Positions 33,822 to 40,327 of a stretch of 52,657 nucleotides of DNA are shown here, piece after piece. Location of the stretch: the NCBI GenBank assembly GCA_017649645.1, contig JAGCGK010000124.1, positions 1-52,657 of the forward strand, in the 5' to 3' direction. Position 1 is the first letter of the stretch, and every line of letters starts with the position of its first letter. Under the pieces are notes generated by a model. It was not told the origin of the DNA and ran no database searches. It worked only from the letters and a program-made list of their open reading frames with translations. This DNA is from Clostridiales bacterium. GTDB taxonomy: Bacteria; Bacillota; Clostridia; Saccharofermentanales; Saccharofermentanaceae. A program made the translations under genes and the position numbers.

Positions 33822-34976
33822 TTATTCTTTCTCTGCGACCTTCAGCCCTAAAAGTCCGATCACAATCATTATAACCAAATATCCCAGTGTTACGCAAAGG
33901 AGCAAAGGGTATCCTGAGTTATCGTGATTCATGAATCTTGTTACGGTAACAAGGGCCCAACGCTGAGGCATCAGAAGCGCTGCTTTCTGGTATGTCTCAC
34001 TGGCTTCGGAGATATCGAAATATGCTCCTGCTACCAGTGCCGAGAAAGACCAGATGGTAAATGACATAATTGATGCTCCTGCCATTGAATTAAACATGAT
34101 CCCGCCGCAAAGACTAATGAGATTAAATACAAGTCCCGTCAGAAGGACAACAAAGAAGAATTGAAGCCCTGAGATACCTACATCGACCTTAACCAAGAAC
34201 TCAAATGAAATAGTCATGCAGATCGACTGGAACAGTGCGGTTCCTATCGAAAGGATGAGCTTCGATAACAGGTAACTTGCCTTATTTGCTTTGGTAAGAA
34301 GGATCCTGGAGTAAGCATTGTCTCTCTTCTCGGAAATGACAGTACCAAGAACAAGTACTCCTCCGAAGATGGAAGCCAGTGTTCCGATCGCAAGGCTGTA
34401 TGAAAAATTACGAGTCTTAAAGTAATCTACATCATCACCTGAGCTGACTTTAAGAAGGGATACTTTCGATTTGTCGGAAGTATAAGGACCGTTTGCAAGG
34501 ACCATGGATACGGTATCTTCAAGAAGTTCGTATCTCTCGTCATCACCGACACTGAAAAGTTCCGTTTCCTCAGGGTCTTCTTTTAGTACGATTACTGCTG
34601 CGACACGATCTTCCAAAGCTGACTTTTTATAGCTCTTCTCGATCTTATCGTAAGGAACATCTTTACATTCGGCTCTGAACATCTGGAACATTCCGGCTTT
34701 ACCGATCTCGTCGCAGATATTTTTCGAGTAGTCAGAGCAGACTGTGTCATAGACCTTTACAGGCATCCTGTAAAAATCGATATGATAGGCCATCTGTTCA
34801 TCAATGGATTTCAGTTCGTAGGTAGTCTCTACCTTCTCGTCGGTCGGGATCTTGTACCACATATTCATGAGGAATGGTGCAAGAAGCGGGATCAGTATTC
34901 CGATAACAAGAAATGCCTTGTTGCGGATTATGAGCTTAGCTGAATACTTTGCTAATCTTAATGCGTTTTTAAGCAT
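33822..34976 (-). CDS. ABC-2 type permease with large extracytoplasmic domain, distal subunit
   Basis: A 384-residue ABC-2 permease of the LnrM/LnrN (YfiM/YfiN) kind: one N-terminal helix (about 15-38), a ~160-residue external domain (SIDEQMAYHIDFYRMPVK ... VSLLKVSSGDDVDY), then five C-terminal helices including SYLLSKLILSIGTALFQSICM. It lies 4 nt after its sister permease and 19 nt before the kinase gene. Confidence 0.88.
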   Translation of the reverse strand: MLKNALRLAKYSAKLIIRNKAFLVIGILIPLLAPFLMNMWYKIPTDEKVETTYELKSIDEQMAYHIDFYRMPVKVYDTVCSDYSKNICDEIGKAGMFQMFRAECKDVPYDKIEKSYKKSALEDRVAAVIVLKEDPEETELFSVGDDERYELLEDTVSMVLANGPYTSDKSKVSLLKVSSGDDVDYFKTRNFSYSLAIGTLASIFGGVLVLGTVISEKRDNAYSRILLTKANKASYLLSKLILSIGTALFQSICMTISFEFLVKVDVGISGLQFFFVVLLTGLVFNLISLCGGIMFNSMAGASIMSFTIWSFSALVAGAYFDISEASETYQKAALLMPQRWALVTVTRFMNHDNSGYPLLLCVTLGYLVIMIVIGLLGLKVAEKE

Positions 34977-34980
34977 TGTC

Positions 34981-36057
34981 TTACACCTCCTTCTTCAATT
35001 TTGTGGCGATCATGCCGACAGCAGAAAATATAACCGTCATGGCGATCATGATGATCACACAAGGAATCGCATAATCGCTTTTTCCGTTTACCGACATCTC
35101 GATAAGGGACCTGTTCAGATAATACAAAGGTGACAGTCTCTTGATCGTTTCAGGGATGGAGCTGTAGATATATGTCTCGTATACACCGCCAAGAAAAGAG
35201 ACAAACCATAAGATCATAAACAACGAGCCGATGGAGACTGCAGGCTGTTTGAAAAAGATGAAGAACAGTATTCCGAATGAAGTAAATCCGAGTCCGGCCA
35301 GAGCCAGAAGCCCTCCATAGATAAGAAGGTTACAAGGCTTCATGTCAAACAGCAGACAGAATGCCAATGTACCGAGAAGCGGGAAAGTTACCATCGTTGT
35401 GATGAAACTTGCCAGGTATTTTCCAAGATATACGGAAACTGAACCTGTCTTACCGGTCTTATATCTTTGCCATATCCTGTTCTTTCTGTCTTCATAGTAG
35501 ATAACACTTAAAAAGATCGGCGAGATCGACAGAAAGCAGCATATAAATGCATGGCAGTAATAGTTCTCCGCGTCAGGAGTCTTTGTCGTAGGAAGTTCGG
35601 ATTCCTTGAGATCGACAGATTTAAGTCCGCCGCTCATAAATGCATTCATGTTGCGCTCAACGTTAAAAAGAGAATACTGGATCATCCTCGTCTCGATAGA
35701 TCTTTTCTCGCTTCCGACGATGCTGTAGCTATCCTTCTCGAAAGTAACAAATACATCCTGCTCGCCTGATTCGATCAGCTTATCCACTTCTGCAGAATTG
35801 TATTTTTGAGTTACTATATCTTCCTTTTCCAATTCATCCATCAAGGTATCGATGACAAGTTCGTATTTACTGCCCTCGGCTACCGTATATCCGAGCTTAA
35901 ACCCTTGCGCATCATCTGCCTTATCAAGGAGCGTATGGAAGGCATTGGCTACTGCGGCAGTTGTAGCGATCATTCCCACAAGAGCAATAATGATCATAAC
36001 TTTACGACGCCATAGAAGCTTCAGGTTATTCTTGGTCATTATCCAGATCGTATTCAT
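34981..36057 (-). CDS. ABC-2 type permease with large extracytoplasmic domain, proximal subunit
   Basis: A 358-residue permease with the same plan as its neighbour: an N-terminal helix after MNTIWIMTKNNLKLLWRRK, an external domain (~45-160) and five or six helices, with YLGKYLASFITTMVTFPLLGTL. The two permeases would form a heterodimer on the ATPase at 36062-36829. The layout ATPase-permease-permease-kinase-regulator matches the linearmycin-resistance locus lnrJKLMN of Bacillus, with order altered. Confidence 0.88.
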   Translation of the reverse strand: MNTIWIMTKNNLKLLWRRKVMIIIALVGMIATTAAVANAFHTLLDKADDAQGFKLGYTVAEGSKYELVIDTLMDELEKEDIVTQKYNSAEVDKLIESGEQDVFVTFEKDSYSIVGSEKRSIETRMIQYSLFNVERNMNAFMSGGLKSVDLKESELPTTKTPDAENYYCHAFICCFLSISPIFLSVIYYEDRKNRIWQRYKTGKTGSVSVYLGKYLASFITTMVTFPLLGTLAFCLLFDMKPCNLLIYGGLLALAGLGFTSFGILFFIFFKQPAVSIGSLFMILWFVSFLGGVYETYIYSSIPETIKRLSPLYYLNRSLIEMSVNGKSDYAIPCVIIMIAMTVIFSAVGMIATKLKKEV

Positions 36058-36061
36058 CTTC

Positions 36062-36829
36062 TTATCCTTCCACGTAATCCCTGAGTTTCTTTCCTGTCAG
36101 AGTCAGGAATACCTGCTCGAGTGAAACTTCCCCATCAGGATCCTTTCTAACCATATTCTTAAGTTCTTCCTTGGTTCCGCATGCAACGATCTTGCCGTTA
36201 TCCATGATGGCAATCTTGGAACAGATCGCTTCAACTTCTTCCATGTAGTGACTCGTATATATAACAGTCGTACCCATCTTGTTTATGGCCTTGATCTTCT
36301 CGAGGATGAAGTTTCTCGACTGAGGATCGATACCAACCGTAGGTTCATCAAAGATAAGAAGTTTCGGTTTATGTCCTAAAGCACAGGCGATATTAAGTCT
36401 TCTCTTCATTCCTCCCGAAAACGTCTTCGCAAACGAATTACGTTTCTCGGAAAGTCCTACAAAATCCAATGCCTCGTCGATCGCACCTTTAAGTTCTTTT
36501 CCCTTGATGTCATAAAGAGATGTGAAAAGTTCAACGTTTTCCCAGGCTTTAAGATTTCCGTAGATCGCGAGTTCCTGCGGGATGTATCCGATAAGAGGTT
36601 TGATCTTATTTAAGTCCTTCTTTATATCCATTCCGAAGACTTCAACGCTTCCCGCCGTCGGATTAAGAAGTGAGCAGATCATGTTCATCGTTGTCGACTT
36701 ACCTGCTCCGTTTGGTCCGAGAAGTCCGAAGATCTCGCCTTCTTTTATTTCCAGTGACAGACCGTCAACGACCGGTCTGTTATCGTATTTCTTGATCAAG
36801 CCGTCAAGTTTGACTACTGTATCGTTCAT
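36062..36829 (-). CDS. ABC transporter ATP-binding protein (LnrL-like)
   Basis: A 255-residue ATPase: Walker A LLGPNGAGKSTTMNMICSLL, signature FSGGMKRRLNIACAL, Walker B LLIFDEPTVGIDPQSRN, H-loop YTSHYMEEVEAI and the C-terminal VSLEQVFLTLTGKKLRD tail of drug-efflux ATPases. The ATG at 36829 follows CGGAGGG; an upstream in-frame start at 36925 lies within the regulatory region. First gene of the five-gene operon ending with the response regulator at 32023. Confidence 0.94.
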   Translation of the reverse strand: MNDTVVKLDGLIKKYDNRPVVDGLSLEIKEGEIFGLLGPNGAGKSTTMNMICSLLNPTAGSVEVFGMDIKKDLNKIKPLIGYIPQELAIYGNLKAWENVELFTSLYDIKGKELKGAIDEALDFVGLSEKRNSFAKTFSGGMKRRLNIACALGHKPKLLIFDEPTVGIDPQSRNFILEKIKAINKMGTTVIYTSHYMEEVEAICSKIAIMDNGKIVACGTKEELKNMVRKDPDGEVSLEQVFLTLTGKKLRDYVEG

Positions 36830-36878
36830 TCTTTTTCCCTCCGTACTTGTTATGATCCCATTGTAAAAAAATCTGCCT

Positions 36879-36924
36879 TTTCGCGAAAATGCCAAAAGAC
36901 AGATTTCATATATGACTTTAGTCA
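36879..36924. promoter_or_regulatory. Putative response-regulator operator and palindrome upstream of the LnrL-like operon
   Basis: TGACTTTAGTCA (36913-36924) is an inverted repeat very close to the GACTTT-x-GTC type sites of LiaR/VraR-group NarL regulators. About 25 bp nearer the gene lies the perfect palindrome TTTTCGCGAAAA. A TACAAT -10-like box lies between this and the start; the -35 is poor, as expected for an activated promoter. Confidence 0.5.
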
Positions 36925-36958
36925 CATCCTTATTTCAGTGCGGATGATAAAAGTAAGG

Positions 36959-37318
36959 TCAGCCTTTTTGATTGCCTCCCATTCCCCAGTTCTCGAGGGG
37001 CGGTTCATTAAAGACGATAAACACGTCGGAAGGTGCTATTCCCAGCTCTTTGTTAAGATTACCGGTGATAGTACTGATCGCGTTTTTCTTCTGCTCTTTG
37101 GTCCTTCCCGGGAAAATGGTCAATTCGATAATGATAAAATCTTCTGTTTTAAATGACGGGATCTCAAAATCGTCGCGGTCGTATTCTGCGATCCTTTGAA
37201 ATCTGTCCCAGTCTTCTATGCCGAGAGTTTCCATCAGACAGTCATGGATAACATCCAACAGTTTCTTTTTGTATTCGGAACTCTTTCCTTTTATCATTTC
37301 CACTTTTACTAACGGCAT
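36959..37318 (-). CDS. Tautomerase-superfamily protein
   Basis: A 119-residue protein with the hallmark Pro directly after the initiator Met (MPLVKVEMIKGKSSEYKKKLLDVIH), which becomes the catalytic N-terminal Pro. Two beta-alpha-beta units are visible, the second at FIIIELTIFPGRTKEQKKNAIS with FNEPPLENWGMGG at the end, as in fused 4-oxalocrotonate-tautomerase-like or MSAD-type members. Its ATG is 1 nt after the FliB-like stop, with GGAGAA at 9 nt. Substrate unknown. Confidence 0.87.
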   Translation of the reverse strand: MPLVKVEMIKGKSSEYKKKLLDVIHDCLMETLGIEDWDRFQRIAEYDRDDFEIPSFKTEDFIIIELTIFPGRTKEQKKNAISTITGNLNKELGIAPSDVFIVFNEPPLENWGMGGNQKG

Positions 37319-37319
37319 A

Positions 37320-38114
37320 TTAAAGGTTCTCCATAGTCTCGTTATTTATATCTGAATATTCAACTTCAGCGGAATACATCCTGCAAAGGTCAACCAGCGG
37401 CAAGCCCGTGTTGGCACATAATTCAGCAATGAGCCAGCAACTTTGCGCAACATATTGCCTATTTCCTTTGTGCCTGTAGAGAAGGTATATCATGAGGTTT
37501 CTGAAAAGTCTCGGGTGATCATCTATTACTTCATCACGGATACTCTTTTCAACAGGTTCAAATTCAAGTCCGCGAAGCAGTTCATCCCAGTACTGATCAA
37601 GTATCTCGAAGTTCAGATAGAGATCTACTCTTTCAGCGCATGTTTTATCATCTGATGCCAGTTCACGAAGAGCATCGGATATCTTACCAGGATAATCATT
37701 TGCCCAATCGATCCCGTATGGGAGCTTGGTCTCAGGGATAAGAGAAAACTTATCTTCTCTATTCAGGATAAGATCGCATGCAGCTTCACAGCAAAGACCA
37801 AGACCTAGATATTCGTTATCACCTTCATAGTTACGAAATCTCGGATGGTCTGTGCAGATGTCGCACAGGATATCTTCACCGTACTTAAGGATGAGGTCGC
37901 AAAGACCGTTTTCGAGAAGGAAAGGACAACGTTCGGATGGTCCCTCCAATATGAAACTCGAATCCTTTATATGTTTTTTGATGTACGGAATATCATCGTA
38001 GACTTCCATGGAGTCTTCGTCAACGTCGATCTCCCAACCTGCGCAGCATGTGTGCTTGCAGGCATCTGCGATGCATTTGAAATCGTCATAATAATTCGGT
38101 CTAAAAGTATTCAT
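37320..38114 (-). CDS. FliB-like (flagellin lysine N-methylase family) Cys-cluster protein
   Basis: A 264-residue protein with the YkgJ/FliB cysteine signature DACKHTCCAGWEIDVDEDS near the N-terminus (C-x3-C-C), further Cys at RCPFLLENGLCDL, CDICTDHPRF and LCCEAACDL, which may hold an Fe-S cluster. FliB methylates flagellin lysines in enterics, but relatives are common in non-flagellated Clostridia and no flagellar gene is near. No ribosome site precedes the ATG, and TATAAT ends 6 nt upstream, so the mRNA is probably leaderless. Confidence 0.85.
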   Translation of the reverse strand: MNTFRPNYYDDFKCIADACKHTCCAGWEIDVDEDSMEVYDDIPYIKKHIKDSSFILEGPSERCPFLLENGLCDLILKYGEDILCDICTDHPRFRNYEGDNEYLGLGLCCEAACDLILNREDKFSLIPETKLPYGIDWANDYPGKISDALRELASDDKTCAERVDLYLNFEILDQYWDELLRGLEFEPVEKSIRDEVIDDHPRLFRNLMIYLLYRHKGNRQYVAQSCWLIAELCANTGLPLVDLCRMYSAEVEYSDINNETMENL

Positions 38115-38120
38115 ACCGAG

Positions 38121-38129
38121 ATTATAACA
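38121..38129 (-). promoter_or_regulatory. Extended -10 (TGTTATAAT) giving a leaderless FliB-like mRNA
   Basis: TGTTATAAT on the minus strand ends exactly 6 nt before the ATG, so transcription should start at or within a base or two of the initiation codon. Confidence 0.6.
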
Positions 38130-38144
38130 CTCATCTGCCGGGTT

Positions 38145-38606
38145 TTATCTCGAGAATCTGATCATGTTCGCCACCTGCATTATAAGGTCGTAATTCACAG
38201 GTGCGATATTATCAGGAAGATCATCAATATCGAAAAAGCGCTGAGCCACCACTTCCTCTTCCTGGATCTTCAATTCGCCAGAATAATCCCTGCATATAAA
38301 AAGTTCAGACGCGAGATAGACCTCGTCCCCGTTCGGATATTTGTAGTTGGTGCTCTTGCCGGAATAATTAGTAAAATGCGTCAGCTTTCCGCATACCAGA
38401 CCTGATTCTTCAAATACTTCTCTTCTGGCACATTCCTCAAAAGATTCACCGAGTTCCATTGAACCTGCAGGATATGCCCAGCATCCGTTGTCGGCTCTTT
38501 TCTGGAGGAGTATCTCATCTTTTTCATTGATGATGATAACACCTGCTCCGGCCATAATAAGCGGTCTGCTGCCCAATTCTTTTCGAAGATCCAAGATATA
38601 ACCCAT
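38145..38606 (-). CDS. Nudix hydrolase
   Basis: A 153-residue Nudix protein. The box reads G-SMELGESFEECARREVFEESGL, with the E-x-x-E-E metal ligands intact. The N-terminus GYILDLRKELGSRPLIMAGA is typical of an ADP-ribose/nucleotide-type subgroup often annotated MutT-like. GGGAGA lies 7 nt before the ATG at 38606. Substrate cannot be deduced. Confidence 0.92.
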   Translation of the reverse strand: MGYILDLRKELGSRPLIMAGAGVIIINEKDEILLQKRADNGCWAYPAGSMELGESFEECARREVFEESGLVCGKLTHFTNYSGKSTNYKYPNGDEVYLASELFICRDYSGELKIQEEEVVAQRFFDIDDLPDNIAPVNYDLIMQVANMIRFSR

Positions 38607-38723
38607 ATTCATTTCTCCCATGTGAAAACTTTCGATATTTTATCATACAAGAAGATGCTTATTATCTTTAAAGTGTGGCATTTATAGGGGTTTTGACGCT
38701 TTTAGTTTTTTCCGAAAAAGGGG

Positions 38724-38751
38724 TTTACAATTCAAATTTCGGTGGTAGAAT
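38724..38751 (+). promoter_or_regulatory. Promoter of the structured RNA locus
   Basis: TTTACA (38724-38729) and TAGAAT (38746-38751), 16-bp spacer, predicting a start near 38757. Confidence 0.65.
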
Positions 38752-38756
38752 ACAAC

Positions 38757-38840
38757 ACATAGATGAAGGAAGTGCCTGTCCGACATCTGAACTTACAAGA
38801 GCAAATGTAGGATCAGATTTCAGCGCGCTTCCTATTTTTT
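38757..38840 (+). ncRNA. Putative ~85-nt structured RNA ending in a terminator
   Basis: A 9-bp closing stem AGGAAGTGC (38767-38775) / GCGCTTCCT (38825-38833) surrounds an inner hairpin (ATCTGA/TCAGAT then CTTACA/TGTAGG with one mismatch) and is followed by TTTTTT. G-U pairs in both stems show the + strand is the RNA. Element AAGTGCCTGT (38770-38779), half in the stem and half in the internal loop, is exactly complementary to the loops of two hairpins at 39009 and 39051. No known riboswitch or 6S/4.5S signature is seen. It may be a free small RNA or the attenuated leader of the 23-codon frame that follows. Confidence 0.6.
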
Positions 38841-38854
38841 GAAGAAAGGACGAC

Positions 38855-38926
38855 ATGGATATGAAGATCTTTGTCATAGACATATATCATTACGATTACG
38901 ATGTTTGCGGGCGATCCGGAAGCTAG
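38855..38926 (+). CDS. Possible 23-residue peptide gene between two terminators
   Basis: ATG follows AAAGGA at 4 nt. The frame MDMKIFVIDIYHYDYDVCGR ends SGS and TAG, 14 nt after the first terminator and 30 nt before the second. Aromatic and acidic composition; no family. Coding status is uncertain. Confidence 0.3.
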   Translation: MDMKIFVIDIYHYDYDVCGRSGS

Positions 38927-38955
38927 TCTTTTGTTGTGCAAAAACAGTTTTCGAG

Positions 38956-38991
38956 TCGTCCGGCTGCATAAAGCTCCGGGCGATATTTTTT
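38956..38991 (+). terminator. Second terminator in the RNA locus
   Basis: Stem TCGTCCGG / CCGGGCGA (8 bp, one G-U), 12-nt loop, then TATTTTTT. Confidence 0.75.
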
Positions 38992-39008
38992 GCCCTGAAA
39001 CAGAAAGC

Positions 39009-39085
39009 AAGACTGTAAAACAGGCACTTACGGTCTTTGTTTCATAAAACGGGGAAAGATAAAACAGGCACTTTTGTCTTTCCTC
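39009..39085 (+). ncRNA. Tandem covarying hairpins with CAGGCAC loops, upstream of tRNA-Tyr
   Basis: Hairpin 1: AAGACTGTAA (39009-39018) / TTACGGTCTT (39028-39037), 10 bp, 9-nt loop. Hairpin 2: GGGGAAAGATAAAA (39051-39064) / TTTTGTCTTTCCTC (39072-39085), 14 bp, loop CAGGCAC. The loops share ACAGGCACTT while the stems differ at most positions yet stay paired, and a U-G pair is kept at the same height. They end 6 nt before tRNA-Tyr, so they may be the leader of the tRNA transcript. Their loops are complementary to AAGTGCCTGT at 38770. Confidence 0.6.
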
Positions 39086-39091
39086 TAATTC

Positions 39092-39178
39092 GGGTCCGTA
39101 CGAGTAGTGGCGATCTCAACTGACTGTAAATCAGTGACATAAGAAACACCGCAGGTTCGACTCCTGCCGGGCCCACCA
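39092..39178 (+). tRNA. tRNA-Tyr (GTA)
   Basis: Acceptor GGGTCCG / CGGGCCC, anticodon arm ACTGA-CTGTAAA-TCAGT giving GTA, a long (class II) variable region as expected for bacterial tRNA-Tyr, T arm GCAGG-TTCGACT-CCTGC, discriminator A and encoded CCA. Confidence 0.93.
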
Positions 39179-39182
39179 TAAC

Positions 39183-39259
39183 AGACATTTAGCTCAGCAG
39201 GTCAGAGCAGCAGCCTTATAAGCTGCAGGTCCGGAGTTCGAGTCTCCGAGTGTCTACCA
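39183..39259 (+). tRNA. tRNA-Ile with UAU anticodon (TAT)
   Basis: Acceptor AGACATT / AGTGTCT, D stem GCTC/GAGC, anticodon arm GCAGC-CTTATAA-GCTGC with TAT at positions 34-36, T arm CGGAG/CTCCG, discriminator A, CCA encoded. UAU reads AUA (Ile). Most bacteria read AUA with a CAT-anticodon tRNA modified to lysidine, so this is an unusual species. Confidence 0.85.
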
Positions 39260-39261
39260 AT

Positions 39262-39336
39262 GGTCCCATCGTATAACGGCAATTATATCGGATTGTCTCT
39301 CCGAGGATCGGGGTTCAACTCCCCGTGGGATCGCCA
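39262..39336 (+). tRNA. tRNA-Asp (GTC)
   Basis: Acceptor GGTCCCA / TGGGATC, anticodon arm TCGGA-TTGTCTC-TCCGA giving GTC, T arm CGGGG/CCCCG, discriminator G (an Asp identity element), encoded CCA. Confidence 0.9.
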
Positions 39337-39340
39337 ATAT

Positions 39341-39415
39341 GTGGTTGTTCGTCTAGCGGCAGGACGGCTGTTTGTGGCACAGCAGAGGCAGGTTCGACTC
39401 CTGTACTTCCACCCA
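39341..39415 (+). tRNA. tRNA-His (GTG)
   Basis: Anticodon arm GCTGT-TTGTGGC-ACAGC giving GTG. The 5' G opposite C73 is the extra G-1 of tRNA-His. D stem GTC/GAC, T arm GCAGG/CCTGT, CCA encoded. The acceptor stem has two adjacent U-U mismatches (positions 4:69 and 5:68), which is odd. It ends 1 bp before the convergent DUF3267-like stop codon. Confidence 0.88.
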
Positions 39416-39416
39416 A

Positions 39417-39983
39417 TTACAGATACCAATAGGAACGTAGTCCGTGGAGATATGTCTTGGCTCCTCTCGGCATCTGATCGATCACTTTAATGATATTGAT
39501 ATAGTCTCTGAAACCCATACCAATGCAAAGCGTTCCGAAGACTCCCAGACCAAATATCTCAGGCCTGAAAAGGAAAGCTACATAAGGGATAAGTCCGAAT
39601 ATGATATTCGGAAGGATCTTCATATATATAAATCTTGCTTTGGAAAAGTCCTCCGTTCCGTGCACGAAGATCAGATATCTGGCAGGACTCAGATAAAGAA
39701 ACACATGTTTTCGAAAACACATGGCATGAATGAGTTCGTGTGGAAAGATCGTAAGAATACCAAGTGCAGAGCCCATGATCAAAGCATGTCTAGTGAAGTA
39801 ATCTCCACCGAAAACAAACACTAATGCTCCCAGAAGGATCATCAGGAGAACTCCTCCCAGGTTGGAAACGACGACATAAGATCTCGTGTCAGGATCTTTG
39901 ATCTCAACAGCATCAGGATGAGGATCCCTGCGCATCTTGAGATCAGCATCTGTTATGTATGTCCCGCCATAGTGAAGTCTCAT
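39417..39983 (-). CDS. DUF3267-like putative membrane zincin
   Basis: A 188-residue membrane protein with about four helices and a single H-E-x-x-H motif (IFPHELIHAMCFRK, ~residue 81) inside the second to third hydrophobic region. This is the plan of DUF3267 putative zincin peptidases. Whether it is proteolytically active is unknown. GGGGG lies before the ATG and an extended -10 TGTTATAAT about 28 nt upstream (40020-40012). Its last codon abuts the tRNA-His CCA with no terminator between the convergent genes. Confidence 0.8.
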   Translation of the reverse strand: MRLHYGGTYITDADLKMRRDPHPDAVEIKDPDTRSYVVVSNLGGVLLMILLGALVFVFGGDYFTRHALIMGSALGILTIFPHELIHAMCFRKHVFLYLSPARYLIFVHGTEDFSKARFIYMKILPNIIFGLIPYVAFLFRPEIFGLGVFGTLCIGMGFRDYINIIKVIDQMPRGAKTYLHGLRSYWYL

Positions 39984-40011
39984 ATCGCCCCCGATGATTA
40001 TTATCGGCGAT

Positions 40012-40020
40012 ATTATAACA
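40012..40020 (-). promoter_or_regulatory. Extended -10 promoter element of the DUF3267-like gene
   Basis: TGTTATAAT on the minus strand, ~28 nt before the start codon. Confidence 0.5.
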
Positions 40021-40087
40021 CTGGCGAGAAATTTTTTGTAACATTCACACGTCTTTGCTGTCTATATAAGTAAAGGAGGTCATTACT

Positions 40088-40288
40088 ATGTTGATCGAAC
40101 CAAAACGCGGGTATAAAAAGCCATTATATATTGCCGGCCTGTCTGTAGCGCTCAGCGCTGCCATGCTCCTCGGAACTGCTTGTACCGACACTCCGATTGA
40201 AAGCGAAGCCGAAACAGAAGAAACGGGAACGACCGTAATATCAGTTGTTACTGCAGGTTTCGTATGTGATTTATGTCATTTTTTGTGA
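40088..40288 (+). CDS. Small putative lipoprotein (66 aa)
   Basis: A strong AAAGGAGG lies 8 nt before the ATG. A basic start (EPKRGYKK) and hydrophobic stretch end in a lipobox AMLLGTAC (Cys ~32). The mature part is an acidic, Thr-rich stretch (ESEAETEETGTT) ending in a hydrophobic CDLCHFL. The C-terminus is unlike a mature lipoprotein, so the gene may be truncated or frameshifted from a longer one. It converges on the metallopeptidase operon. Confidence 0.6.
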   Translation: MLIEPKRGYKKPLYIAGLSVALSAAMLLGTACTDTPIESEAETEETGTTVISVVTAGFVCDLCHFL

Positions 40289-40290
40289 AC

Positions 40291-40314
40291 AAAATCCATA
40301 CACGGAAATATGGA
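40291..40314 (-). terminator. Weak terminator after the metallopeptidase operon
   Basis: Minus-strand stem TCCATA / TATGGA with an 8-nt loop followed by TTTTG, 14 nt after the stop. Confidence 0.4.
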
Positions 40315-40327
40315 GGATCAGAAAGTA

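Noticed and set aside
38757-38840. 4.5S SRP RNA, 6S RNA or a known riboswitch
   Set aside because: The SRP GGAAG/GCA apical signature, a 6S central bubble, and the cores of fluoride, preQ1, purine, glycine and c-di-GMP switches are all absent.
39009-39085. CRISPR repeats or a REP-type element
   Set aside because: Only two units, stems differ in sequence, and the shared part is the loop; this is structured RNA, not a repeat array.
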